Of a DNA stretch of 64,000 nucleotides, positions 36,949 through 49,928 are shown piece after piece. The stretch lies in assembly GCA_013407085.1 (NCBI GenBank), contig JACCGJ010023578.1, forward strand, positions 124,001 through 188,000. Direction: 5' to 3'. The notes below the pieces were generated by a model. The model searched no databases, was not told the origin of the DNA, and saw nothing but the letters and a program-made list of their open reading frames with translations. This DNA is from Atriophallophorus winterbourni. Taxonomy: Eukaryota; Platyhelminthes; Trematoda; Plagiorchiida; Microphallidae. The first letter of the stretch is position 1. Each line of letters opens with the position of its first letter. The position numbers and the translations under genes are program-made.

Positions 36949-37524
36949 GTTAAAAAATGGTTCGCAAACAAACGAGCACGCTCTTCGTCCAGCGGGCTCC
37001 CCAAACCCACACCACCTCTCGCACCCGATGCATCCCCGGATCCTGCTGCCACAGTCGCGATGGTCGCGGCAGCCATGGCAGCGGCTACGAGCAGTGGAGT
37101 TGCGGTGGAAAGTTCCCAAGCAAACAGCCTGTACCAGTTGTTTCCAAACTCGCAATCTTTTGGAATCTCAACCTCGAACAGCGATATTCATTTTCTGATG
37201 GCAGACCCTACGCAAATCAATTCGCGTATGGACGATGAGAAAATGAGTGAGGGTGAGCCTGTGGTGTTGAAAACCGCTGTCGAAGCCGAGTTGAAGATGA
37301 ATACCGAAGACTCAGATCACCCTGGGTTTGAACAGGCTGTAGTGGATGTAGCAGAACAAGGCTTAGAAATTTCATCTGAATTATCAGCATCACCGCCTAC
37401 GCTACAAGTTGTCATCTCCCCTCGTCCATCAACTTGGGAGAACATGACCACATGCATACAGATTGACGCAGAAAATCATGATCTAGAAACGCAGGAAGCC
37501 TGCAGTCAAATTGTCACTGATTGA
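36949..37524 (+). CDS. Cassette 2 exon D: recognition helix and divergent tail
   Basis: 191 codons plus TGA. The homeodomain end WFANKRAR is unchanged, but the tail carries about thirteen replacements relative to cassettes 1 and 3. Examples are MADPTQ for MVDPTQ, RMDDEK for RMNDEK, HPGFEQ for HPGLEQ, TWENMTT for ACENMTT, and the end SQIVTD. Confidence 0.87.
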   Translation, partial: VKKWFANKRARSSSSGLPKPTPPLAPDASPDPAATVAMVAAAMAAATSSGVAVESSQANSLYQLFPNSQSFGISTSNSDIHFLMADPTQINSRMDDEKMSEGEPVVLKTAVEAELKMNTEDSDHPGFEQAVVDVAEQGLEISSELSASPPTLQVVISPRPSTWENMTTCIQIDAENHDLETQEACSQIVTD

Positions 37525-38556
37525 CGGACATTTGGGATCATTAGAATGTCTCACGAAACAGCCGCAAAATCTAGTCTTCGAGAAAACCAAGCATTGTTTA
37601 CTCTCATCACTACAGCTGTTTGAATCCCCAAAACGTTTTAGCTAAATCCACCCGAAAATCGTGCCTTTTATTGCATGACCTACCACATTGTACAGATTGT
37701 TTCTCTAGTCATTTGAATCCAAAGTTTTACCGCAGACTATTTTACTTCAACTCCTCACTTTATTCCATCACGGAAATCGAAGCTTGGATTTCTTCTGATC
37801 TCCTATACGTTTTGTTTATAGCAAATGAGCATTCTCATGTCAATCTTTAATGTACATCAACATAATCAAATTGTGAACATTAATTTTTAAGCAAAATGTG
37901 ACCGAATTTTATTGAATTATGTTTTTACAAAAAAATACCAAGAATTCTCACCGGTAACGAATCGATGATTGGATAATTGTGCGAGGCATCTGAAATATTT
38001 TCTCCATTTTATCTAAATTTATATTATGTAATTTCAAGTTTTTATTCGCCAAAAAGTTAGCCAGTTGTGAACTGCATCCATCCATCGAAACATCATTCGC
38101 TCACAACGTGTGAGAATCGAGGATCGTGGACACAGTGGAAACGCTGTCGTTCCAATGTTAATGGCATTCCATTGTCAATCTCTCTGCTGGGCAATAAAAT
38201 AGCATGCGCTGCTTTGCGGTGCTCTTAGAATGGTGAGCCCGATCATTTAATATTAAGCACAGAGCTACGCCGAATAATGCCCCAAACATATATTTGTGAT
38301 TTCAACACTACTCGTGAGTAGACTTGTGCAACACACCAGACGTGGGGACTTCTAACGCGCAGAAACTATGACTTCGGATTGCTTTTCCGTCTATTTTATA
38401 TGTACTTATCTCATAGAGTGTGGAGATTAAGCGTTGAATGCCAAGTGTAAGTGCATGCTCATAACTATTTTGACACCAGTCATCGATAGCTTTGCAAAGT
38501 GACAACGCGTTCCTGTATCCCGATATAAAACGAAAGCATTCAGCAACACCCTCCCT
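37525..38556 (+). other. Cassette 2 3' flank
   Basis: Probable 3' UTR. AATAAA at 38193-38198, 669 bases after the stop, is a candidate poly(A) signal. No gene recognised to the unit end. Confidence 0.4.
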
Positions 38557-41500
38557 CATGTGTGCTTGGAAGATTCACATAACGTGAATACCTTGTTAAA
38601 TTAAAGGCTAATTTCACCGTGGTAAAGGAATCGGTGTGGTGATCTGTCTGGACCTGGCTGAGCAAATGGCCTCAGCACATATTGGATATATCGTTATTTC
38701 TATGGTTCATTCTTATGATTATGTGAAGTTTATAGAATCGAGTAGAGAGTGTGAAGAAGATGGCCTCATATGTCCCATTACGTTCGCGCAAACAATAACC
38801 GAATGCGCTCAACGATTCGATCGATGCCGCCCATGGATGTGGTGTGAAGCCATTAGCATAATGCTGCTTCATATCAACTATCACGATTGCTCACAATTAC
38901 TTGGGTGGCTGGTGCATGCTCATAACTAGTTTGACTATAGTCTTCGATTGCTTCGAACCCTTTTATTGTTTGTGTGATTACCATAAACAGTGAGCTCCAT
39001 TTTGAGGAGTAAGCTACTTTCCCACGTGAGACATGAAAAGGTCTTAAACGCGCGATGCATACGGTTGATTGCAGGTATATGCGATAGATTAAAACACCTC
39101 TGGTGTCCACTACATGTTTCCGTCTTTGTTATCCGCTAATTAATAAGACGTTTGTGCTGTTCACATGACAACTTGCTTGGTACAAATGTTCGAATGTGAT
39201 TCTGTTTCACTCACAAATGCGCAGCAATCGTGGTTGCCGAAACCTCGCTTGCTCAAAAGCCATCGATTGCGCCGTGTTCACCTTTAGACTGAACAAGTGT
39301 GAATGTTGACGCTGGTCCCTGTCGCATGTATCCGTTCAGAGCAGCCGTTCACAAAGTGTAAGCGCGCTGGACATTTCGTTATTACTCTCGCTAACACTAT
39401 CAGACGGATTTATGACGTATCTGTGTTGCACATCGACAAGACTTAATCCTCATCTGAGCAGTTGGTCCCAACTACAGTCTCTAGCCAATAGGTGCTAATT
39501 GCTCATTGAAAAGTGTGAAACGTAGCATGAGGATAGATAAATGTAGCAAGGTGTAACGAGCATGGTTACCGATTTGACCTCGTTAGGCAAGGCACAACGA
39601 GTGATAATCGATTTAGGGTTTGGCATGTGGTTGCGCACATCGAATTCCATGAGCATGGAGAAATCACACACGAAGGGTTCCCGCATATAACTTGACAAAT
39701 GTTTTAATAAATGCATTACATTGCAAATGTTTAACCGATCGTGATGTTGCTAGACACCTTCATCCCAACTACGCTAGATTCTGTTTTTACCACAAACTGC
39801 ATGTCATCATTGGAACAAATCAAAACTTCCTGCATAATTCGCGAAAGAATTTGCTAAACGCGTCAATCCGGATGACCATCGTACTACATCCTCTAGTATG
39901 TTTTTGACGACCAGTGCTAGTCAAAGCATATGAGAGATTCGTAGCGCGGATGGCATAGACCCCGACTGCATCATGTCACAAAAGGCATTGCTGTGCATTG
40001 CTGCATTCCTTACCATTTGTGGCTATTTTAGCGCCCATCGTTGATTAGTTATATTTTTGGTGTGCTTTGCTACAACAGTTTATCCGTAATGTAAGTTTCC
40101 CTCAATATGTATCGGATGGGCATTATATCCACGGTTATTTCGACGTGACGTGTAGTGTTATTTGTGCACTTGTGATCTTATTGCTTGGACTCATATACCC
40201 CATGAACTTTGTAGTCCATCAGTCATTAATCAGGTCATTTTGCTAACAACATATCGCTATTAAAATGGGAATGATATCAAATCACGGTTAAAATTGTTAC
40301 CATGAGTTACTGGTAATACGAAGAATCAAAACCTAACTGATTAACTTAATACTTCTTTCACCATGCATTTCAATGACATTCCACCAAAGAGCACCGCCTT
40401 CAACAAAACCATTGTTTACATGTCTCGGTGACTATTTACATCCGCACTCAACTCACCCGTGTGGTAACCCAGCCGTTAGACTCTAACGCCATGCTGCTCG
40501 TTTGTTCGTTTATTTACGTTACAATTGAGAAAAACACTCCACACATTTGACCTCATCAAGCGCTTCACAGTCGTTTACGCAGGTTCGGTCACTTGCATGC
40601 GCGCAGCGAGAACATCGTATGTCGAACTGAACCTATGATCGAGCGTCCGTTTTTGCTTTTCCGTTTTGATCATTCGCTCGATACGGCCATAGATATTTGT
40701 GTGCTTAGTTGGTGCTCTAGGCCCCAACGCGCGCATCACGTATCGAGCCAACAACTGCTACTCTACGTCACACGAGTCGTTTCCGGCCGTGATTGCATTA
40801 CTGTCTCGTGCCCACCGGTACACACACATGTAACTTACAAACTATAAACGTGCGCGCGCATAACGCCTAAATGAGACTCTCGTGTTAAACATCCACGCAC
40901 AATCAATGAAATACACAACAAGACGTCCTCATGAACGTTCGACATGTCCTCATCCACCGAATAGATAAACAATCCAATGGTTGGCTCGTTCGCGATCATC
41001 GCGCTGGTTATAATACCAGCGACGCTAACTTCACAAATCTGAAGAGGTTCGGAACAGACTGACATGTTGGCGCCTCAGGTCAGATTATTGTTACAGCCTA
41101 ATACGTTACATGCATATGGGAAACGAATTTGAATCAGATTTGATTACATTTGTGGTCGATGCTCAATCAATAGAGCTTTGAATCGGATAGGCTGCTCATG
41201 ACTCTCGTAGGTTGGTTGCCAAATTACAAATAACTGAGTCTCACATAAATCCTCGGTGACATCTGCCGATGGGGATTTGGAATTCACAGGAAATTTTATT
41301 TAACAATGTTATACTTGTAAGCCCCTTATATGCAGGGTTCATACAAGTAACGCAGTTATTCTTTGCACGAAACTTATTTAACAGTGGCTTGCAAGTATAA
41401 CTTTGTTTCATACTTTTCCACAGTCATATACATTTTAGGGTGTCTGCGTGTGGGAAATGTGAGCAACGGTATACTTTGAGGGGGGCGGTTTAGTTTTGAG

Positions 41501-44450
41501 AAACTTTTTCAGCAATCGGAATAAATACGTCGTCTAAATATGTTAAGTTCATTCAGTCACGAGTACCTCGCAGCTAAATCAGTGAGGCTAATTAGATGCT
41601 TAATTCTATACTTTCCCCAATATCTACGATTTTTGGATCGCACCAAATTAGTGTCAAAAATCTGGAGGTTGTATCAAATGATTTACCATTACTATGTCTA
41701 CCGGTACCCCGATATTCGCCGATATGACCAAAGCAATACAGCTTAACATCGTTTATCGTCAAATGCATTTCTCTCCACATTCTTGTTCACCAATTATCCG
41801 GTCATGTGAGTACAAATGTCAGCGAGTAATGCTCATGCATTTGATAATTACACTGCTGAAATGCAACCGATGCTCAGTTCGATAATGACTCCCGAACGGG
41901 CGAAATGAGCTTCCGGTTCTTTCGCGTGTATACGAGCGAACGACATCAACTTGAGTATGGCCGCGTTTGTTGTGTGTGGTGGAAGTTGAGGGGCAGATTT
42001 TGTTTGACATTACTCAAACTACCAATTATTGCTCGATTATTGAAGCACAGTAATGTGGTTTAGTAAATTGCTCAATAGATACTTGGTCGATGCTGTCACG
42101 CCAACGTTTCGAGTTCACGCGTAGTTCGTGTTCGTGCAACCGCGTGGATTATGGATTCGGCGTAAGTCGCACGTGCACCGGAGACAAGACGAGTATGAGC
42201 ACAGTTCGAATGCGGTTAGTTCATGTGCAGTGACCAGATCGCCTCGGCCACCATTGACCTTAATACAAGACCTGAACACACTTTGTTTGCCCGGAATGTT
42301 GAGCTGTGCGCATGCACGCACATGGCTGCATTCGCACAATGTGCGTCAAACTGCTCCTGTCAACACGATTATCTTTCACGTCGTGTGAGAGAGCGACTCG
42401 ATTCGGGGACAGTCGTTCACTGTTAGAGTAAATTGCTCCACGATATATGAGAATGCTCAAAGTTGAAGTACATTAGTGTTTACCGAATGTCATGTGTTGC
42501 CCAGGTTGTAGCCGTGTGTAAGCGACAATTATTGTGTAGACCAAGACGAATAATTAAACTTCCGGGTTGATTTTTCAGTGACGTTATAATTGAACGTTAA
42601 CGGAAGTAAGTCTCGGGAGAACACTAAAAAACTAAATATGGTGGCGATATTTCAGTTGCTTCCACGAAGCAGATGTTAAAATACCATGAAACTGCTCCCA
42701 TAAAATCCCGGGGTGAAACTTCAGTGTTCATTAAAATCGTGCTCGCAAATGTATCATCTTGTATCCGAGTACTTTAATACTTGGTAGTCACCCGAATACT
42801 CCGTTGTTCGAATGCAAGATACATTGCAATTGTGAGAAAATGACATATTTCAGTAATACTGTTTTACATGAGCTGCAGTCGAACTGCGACCTACTTCTGC
42901 GTACGGCTCAAAAACAGTTTACCCGCCAGTGGTTCTAACGAGGATGTGTTTTCGCATTTCCGACTCTATCCGAGCGCCTATCATGCGGGTAAAGTGAACT
43001 GGTTTCAACGACTCATAGAGAACAATCACGGCCAAACCGTAATTGATAAATTGTTAGTTCTAAATTGTCATCTACTTCCGCTCAGCATTGTGGTGTAGAG
43101 AAGTTAGCCTTTTATTGAAAAACATGGTGTGCTGTGTGTGACTCGGTTTGTTGAATGTGTGCTTTTTCGTGTGCATTTCACGACCGACTTTCGAGAGCCA
43201 GCATGGAAATATCTACTTGGTTATACGTGAAAAATCTTTGCCTTGCGTTTTAGCTACCCCACTGCTCAGACAAAATGTATCTATTTAGATAATATGTAGC
43301 AGTATTGGTAAAACCACATGTTGTGGCCATTTGCTCAAGTGAACGAGAGAGAGGCAGTTTCAGTCCGTTCTGTGATTCATGCAGGCGAGAAAGGATGTAT
43401 CACTTAATGGTTGAATTCACACGGCCTTGGATAGAATCTCACCGTATGACCGTTCCTTTCACTAGATTATCCGAGTTTAACTTATTTCCTTAAGGCCATT
43501 TTGCAAACATTTGGCCACACCGATAATGGAGAGTTGAATTGAACCTAACTAAAACACGTATTGCTCGCTTGACCAAATAAAAAATCAATTAACCTGATGG
43601 AACTTTTACTAAAGGTTTGGATCCACCATCAATGAGAGATTAGCTGGTTGTGAGCTTCTGCACTTGCTGTGTTGGTACATCTGTCTGTGAGCATAGCTGA
43701 TTCACACACTTTCTAGCCAATCAGCGGGTGGTGCGCTTGTCACGTCGTTTCCAAGTCCAATTCAAGCGCGTCTGCTCAAACCACGTAGCCAATCAAACCT
43801 TGATTGGTAAAATTGAGTGAGAAATTTATTGTTTCTTGTCACACGAATAGAGCCGTGAGTGTTCCCATATCGGTTAAGATTCATCGAGTGGAATTTACTT
43901 AGAAATGATCAGCTTTGTTGGCATAATTTGTTTGTGAGACTCATGGAAACCACTATATTTGTGACTCAATCAATGCTAAATGATGTGTGGTTATCAATGA
44001 CTATTTTCCGATTTTGTCGGTCAATATTGAATCAAACATACCACACTCTCAGCAGTAAGCGCATAAATGTAGAAGCAGATGACAACATAATGAATCACAA
44101 GTCCATTTATGATGGGATTCCTGATTGCGCAATAATAGTTGTCCTCAAATATATACTTGAATGCCACAGTTAATAAAATCGACACAGCCAAACTGTGGAT
44201 CGACAAAGTGGATCCAAGGCAAGGGATGTGATTACATCAAAACTGGTCATTTCCACCCTTCGTTCTCATTTAACGTCACTTGATTATTATTTAAAAGGGC
44301 TTACTATGGTGATCAAACTATTTATATATCTATTTGGCAATTATTTATTTGCATTCAAGCGTTTTACTATTCAGTATTAGCATCGATTAAACTTACATTT
44401 GCTCTCAAAGATAATCAATTCACATATATTACTTCCTGTTTTTAACGAAG
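38557..44450. other. Spacer of unit 3 (no convincing gene)
   Basis: Very similar to the unit 2 spacer over 38.6-41.9 kb and from about 43.5 kb on. Between them it has unit-specific changes: loss of eight bases at about 41881, loss of about 30 bases near 42056, and about 65 additional bases around 42524-42610 relative to units 1 and 2. Palindrome pair at 40991-41021. No coding gene supported. Confidence 0.6.
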
Positions 44451-45446
44451 GGTCGGATATTTCCGCGTACAGTGAATCCGAATACGGCATCCTTAACAGC
44501 GTATGATGGTACCAGAGAGTTCGAAACGCTGAAACCAAAGTCTGATGAAAGCGGTGTGGAAACGAGCTTGTCCGATTCAGACCAATCTGCTCTCGAAAGG
44601 CATTCAGTAGAACCAGGTGACGAATCGCTCACCGAACAACCGCAATGCAAGAAACCATGTCTTGCTTCGGAACATGATACAATCACGGAAACCGGTTCAA
44701 AATTTACACGCAGTGGCATAGAAAATAAGTCACAGCAACCCGCATCTTCCTTGTTATTATCAATCACTCCTGATGCGAGTTCATCCCATTCGAATTCTAT
44801 CGGTACATTGAATCAGTTTATTCCTGTTACCGGAGTAGCTGGAAACATATTGTATAACATCCCAAACTCATTTCTTGGCTCCATTCAACAGAATGGTTCC
44901 GCTGCTCATAACAGTCAGATGACATGCTCTACAAGCCAACTGACCGTTCCCATGTTCGATTCCCGATCCAATGTTCCTGCTCAAACGACTACTTGGCTTT
45001 TGGCCAATCCGATGAATCATCAAGGAACCTTGACGGCTGCCCCTACAACCGCACTACAGCCTACATTACTTGTCCCAATTTCGGGCAACGTTTCTAATTT
45101 CTCCAAATCCACAGAATCCGAGGCTACGATGGACTGCTCTAATCCATGCATCGTACGAATGTCTGATTTATTTGAGCTAATCAAAAACGTACCAAACATC
45201 TCCTCGGTAGTGGACCTGATACACAAAGCGAAGGTATCGTCGTTAAACAAAGAGGGGGGTATAACCCAGCGCGAACCCCAGAAAACTCCTCCGGCCACAA
45301 TGCCAACTCTCGCGCCAAATGTCTCGGGAGCAACACAAGCCATTCTGAACCATCTGGTATTGGCTGCAATGGTGGGAACAGCCACCGGGGCCAAGGATCT
45401 ACATATCCCCAATGGAATCGTCTCGGACCAGGCACTAGATATGTCG
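44451..45446 (+). CDS. Cassette 3 exon A
   Basis: 332 codons, phase 0 at both ends. Identical to the cassette 2 protein for most of its length. It differs near the 3' end (KEGGITQ for KEGDITQ; LAPNVSG for LATNVSG). Just past the donor the intron diverges sharply from both other copies (GTAAGTGTATATATG), marking an identity breakpoint close to the exon end. Confidence 0.7.
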
Positions 45447-47105
45447 GTAAGTGTATATATGAAATGTGAGGATTCAATATTTTGCAGATAGTTGGCATTC
45501 GACCAAATTTATCATCCTCAAGGTTCACACAAATCTCACATCGAGCTACAGCTTTATTTCCAACAATAATTTCTATTCCCTCTGTTCTAAAACTAAATAT
45601 CGTTGCACCTATTTTCCAGAAAAAATAGTGTGCCATCTTCAGTACTCCCACTTATGTGCTGCGAACTAACATGCTGTATAGCATTTGAGAGTCCTCTGCA
45701 TTTATTTGTCGGTGGGCGCATCAATACGCACGCACACACAACTATCCTGTAATTCCTCTTCAGCTGGCAATGCGCATCCACGCGTAAATGTACGCATGCA
45801 ATCAGGTGTGTCAGTTCGTGTGGTGCACCTCGGTTACCGGGTTCCAACTTACTTGCATACCATGGAGTCGATCGATGGATTGGGGATTTGCCTACAACGT
45901 GCACCCGTTGTGCTCGTTTCGCTTGCCCAATCGTTCGGATGACCTGAACACGAATCAGAGCTAGGCCAGCTGTCGGTGCTTGTTCTCGTTTTAGCACAGC
46001 GAGGTGTAAACTTGGGGAGAATATCCTGCTCTCTGTTAAGGTGAACAGCGCTTGCTTGTCAAGTGCGGAACAATCACGGTGTTAAGGTCATTTATTCGGT
46101 TGATCATGAATATTTAATCAGCACCAGACAGAGACAATGAAAAATCGGGCGTACGGTAAAACTAGAATTCACCGAAACATTTCAAGTCAATTTATGCTTC
46201 AGAACGTTAAAACCTATAAATGAGTTCGTAAGGATATCAAGCTATTTTCACATTTATTCACTGATGAAATAATGTGCGATTACTTGGGTTCTCAACTCGC
46301 TTTGGCGAAAACCACGATTCCCATTCTGGTGGTCGATTAGCTGACCCATTGAGGATGTCTACGACCTTCCTCAGCTTAAATGTTATACTTTTCCAACGAC
46401 AACTTGTTCATCCCACACACGGACATATTTGACCTACCAGCATCTTGTCGGTTAATAAATCAACCGTAGCCCGATTTTGAACCCCTTCTCTAATTATGAG
46501 ACTGACCCAATTTGTCGGTGAAGCGAAACTGATGTTCAGCTTGAGACAGTGTGATCGGTCGCCATTACCCTCATCTCGCTCAACTAGTGCAAAGGTGGAC
46601 AGTACTCTCGTTGTGAGCTACTAAGCAAGGCGAAGCACCCAACGTTCGGTTTCCATATTATGGAAAGTGGTCAATTCGACGTGAATACATGTTTATTCCT
46701 GAGCAAATACTCAACTGACCGAGACGTGCACCGTGGCAACTATGCTTTCTGAGCATTTTGAGCGGATCGCTCGTGAGCTTTGATTTGTTTCCACTTGTTT
46801 GGATGCCGCAGCACTTGCCAATAATTAAAGGCGTGTCACGTGGGGGTATGCATTTGGTTAAAGCGAATGAATTAGCCGGTCAGAACGTGATCGCATCAGA
46901 TGCATCGGTTTCCCACCGTATTCTGTAGATATGCCTTGTTCTGGTTACGTAGAGTAAAGAAGTGTCATCAATTTCCTGAAATTTCACTGATTATTTTGGT
47001 AGGTATAATAAATTTCATGTTGTCATCCATTCAATAGTCAACAATAAGTTCAATGAAACTGATAGATGATCAACATATTTTAGTCAGCTATTCTTGCTTT
47101 CACAG
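45447..47105 (+). other. Cassette 3 intron A-B
   Basis: 1659 bases, GTAAGT...TTTCACAG. More diverged from units 1 and 2 than they are from each other in its first 250 bases. CArG-like palindrome at 46650-46666. No gene seen. Confidence 0.75.
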
Positions 47106-47820
47106 TTACGCTCGGCGTCCTCGGTGGAAACGAATATACGCGATGCTGCCACCGCAAATCAAACGGATTCCATCAACGGTGTTCCTCTTCAAGGTTCGCT
47201 GGATGCATCCAATACAGCCTGCAAGTGCAGCGTGAAAGAATGCGCATCCAGTTCGGTTTCACCTCATCCGGACATCAGCTGCTCAACTGTTCACGCTCAG
47301 GCAAACACTTTTCCTTGTCCACAGCTTATCGAGTGCCAATCAACCGCAAACGCAACGAGTAATGAATTCAACGGTCCTCGGGTACAACCAAACGAAAAAA
47401 TCATGGCCAACAATACGTGTGACATCATTGGACACCAAATGGATAATGAACATTCCAGTCCATCAAACACCATGTCACAGCTCTTAAATCTAGCTCAATT
47501 ACAAGCCCTCATATCTGCGATGGGTAACGTGACTGGCGCCATAAAACTCCCTTGTGCTGGAAACTCGACTTTCACACCCGCCTCATTGCCCGTTATGCAT
47601 AATAATACCATGGTCTCAACAGCTCAGCTATTCCTCGCCCCAGCAGCTTCAAATAGTACAGTGCAGATGAACAATGGCCAGAATACTCTCATCCTACCGA
47701 CGTCTGACAACAGTGCATCTGCTTCAACGTTTGAACAAACAGTCACAACAACATCATCGGGAACTAGTGGGACAACACCAAGCAACGGATTGGAAATGTT
47801 AGCAGCATCTTCTGTCGCGA
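47106..47820 (+). CDS. Cassette 3 exon B
   Basis: 238 codons plus one base. Copy-specific residues include ETNIRDAAT (for ETKTRDAAT), SNEFNGPRV (for SDEFNCPRV), PNEKIM and EQTVTTT. It shares CKCSVKE with cassette 1 and the ANTFPCPQ and TPASLP segments with cassette 2, another mosaic signal. Donor GCGA|GTGAGT. Confidence 0.8.
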
Positions 47821-48930
47821 GTGAGTGAAACTTGTTATTCTTCCGTACATATTACCAAAGTTGTCCAACTTAGTACATATGATAGATTTTACAAGGATTC
47901 GCGATTCGTATACAAAAACATTCTGAATTACGGTAAGCGTGATTGAGATTGCCAGAAAGTAATCATCCCTTCAAAGTGAGTTTGAGCCAATGGATCGTGT
48001 TGCTCACGTCCTCAGCGTTTACACGCCAAACCAATTGTAGTCGCGTCCGAGGGTCGGTTTTCTGAATATTAATCAATACGTTAACTCTTAGTCGATGTTG
48101 CCTACGTTTGTCATGTTCCTTGTTCGGTACAAGCATGCACTCGCTCTCCTTTGCGTAGGTCGAGCGTTGGGTGTGTGAATCTGCGAATCACATCACGCAA
48201 TCGAGCACTCAGATCTGTTTTGACAATCTCAGACAGGCGTTGCGGAGTGTCGAATATCGGATCGGTTTAAGGCCTCTCCGCCTAGCTGGGTCCACCACCC
48301 GTGGTTCATACAATAACAATGGAATGTCTGATCCACGCAACTGTCCGAGCTTCATTTGCATTTGTCTCATACATGGTGACGGAGTATACTCGATGAGTTG
48401 TTTGAAGGTGGATTCAGTCTTCATTGGACAACCAAATCGAACATAATAAATGGGGTTACTCACGTGATCCTGTTTAACGGTTAATGCTCTCATTTTGACG
48501 TGCAGACGATGCTCGATTGGGAGGGTCGAATGCCCATGATATCAAATAGTGGAACAGATTTATTAATGAGAGCTTGCAAATAGGTCACAAATAGTTGATG
48601 ATGCAGGATGACCTCCGATGAGTAAATATGTGACAAAATATGTTTTATGTGCAACAGAAACTAAAATGCATTCGGGTTTGTCAGTTTTAGGTAATCTACG
48701 CTAGACTTCAATTCTTACCACTCTCACTTAATTGATGTAACTAGAGTACTTGTAAAACCGTTTGAGATTCGGTAACGTTTTAACTAATAAACAAAAATTT
48801 GCTTTTATTGGACAGGCAATAATTCAGAAAATACGAAAATGGCGTTTATGCCAAGTAATCACCCTTTATAATATATACGACACAGCACCTGATTTGCAAT
48901 TTTAATTTCATTTTGCAATTGCTTTTGCAG
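47821..48930 (+). other. Cassette 3 intron B-C
   Basis: 1110 bases, GTGAGT...GCTTTTGCAG. A deletion of about ten bases near 48.64 kb distinguishes it from the other two copies. Nothing specific recognised. Confidence 0.75.
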
Positions 48931-49928
48931 CTAATCACACTATCCCAGGCTTCACACAAAGCCCAACAACGCTTGCCCAGGGAAACAGTTCTACTGCGAT
49001 TCCAGCGTTTGTTAATCTGTTGGCCACATCCAATCGGCCGTTGACCACTCAGACCAGTTTTACACTGAATTCCACCACGGCAGCCCGTTTATTGACCAGC
49101 CTGGCAAGCTTCCCATCCAATATACAATCCACCGCGTTGTTGCAAGGAGGCCCTTCCACTGGACAGCCATGTAATATGTTGAACCTGTTCGATGCATCAT
49201 TGTTGAACAACACAACAGCAACCACCGTCAGTCAAATCGCGCTCACGGCCAATATACGCCCGGTATCAAGTCTAAACGGCACGACAGCCAAATCACTTGG
49301 CGCCAACAGCTCATTGATTGGTTTCCTTGATCCCAGAACCACAAGCATCCAGCTACGCATGGGCGATAATACTACCACAACATTACCAATCGGGAACTCG
49401 GCAACCTTGATCAACACTGCAGATTTGTCCCATTACCTGACCAATGGTGCTGTGAATGGAGCTGTCCCGAAGAGTGAGGCGCATGCTGTTTGTGACAACG
49501 AACCACTAATAATGACGGACGGGATGCTTTGTGAGGTCGATGGGGAAAACGCATCCTCACTGGATAGCCGTCACGATGACGATTGGGACTGCGACGGTAA
49601 TCTTCCTCTAAACTCGCAAGGGTTACGTGGATTGAAACCGGAATTAGCAAGCACCGGATCCAGTCCCAACGTGCAAGCAAATATTTTACCATCAGCACCT
49701 CGGCGCACAACTGCATCCAGTCGAAGTTCCAACGCAGCAGGCAGTCGACGAAATGTGAACAACTCTGGTCTAGATTCACCACAGCCATCTAGACCACATC
49801 GTCAGAATTTCACACCAACCCAAAATCGCATACTGACAGAGTGGTATCAAGTGCATCAAGCGAAGCCTTACCCGTCAACCGACGATACGAAAGAGCTCGC
49901 AAACGAATCTGGATTGAGCTATTCTCAG
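48931..49928 (+). CDS. Cassette 3 exon C: homeodomain helices 1-2
   Basis: Predicted protein identical to cassette 1 over the 306 residues compared. The first bases are CT instead of CC, which still completes a Thr codon across the B/C junction. Silent changes of this kind alongside a conserved protein support a real coding exon. Donor TCTCAG|GTGAGT. Confidence 0.88.

Larger units (their letters stand above)
28606..37524 (+). other. Gene model, cassette 2: TALE homeobox protein, exons A-D
   Basis: Exons 28606-29601, 31260-31974, 33094-34091 and 36949-37524. Lengths (996, 715, 998, 576) and phases are the same as in cassette 1, with introns of 1658, 1119 and 2857 bases. 1094 codons and a stop with no interruption, so this copy looks functional rather than pseudogenic. 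It carries the most distinctive C-terminal tail of the three complete copies. Confidence 0.78.
22753..38556 (+). repeat. Tandem unit 2 (~15.8 kb)
   Basis: Complete second copy: spacer 22753-28605, cassette 28606-37524, 3' flank. It is near-identical to unit 3 over about 22.83-26.0 kb and 27.7-29.4 kb, and near-identical to unit 1 over about 26.36-27.67 kb and 29.2-30.2 kb. Confidence 0.88.
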
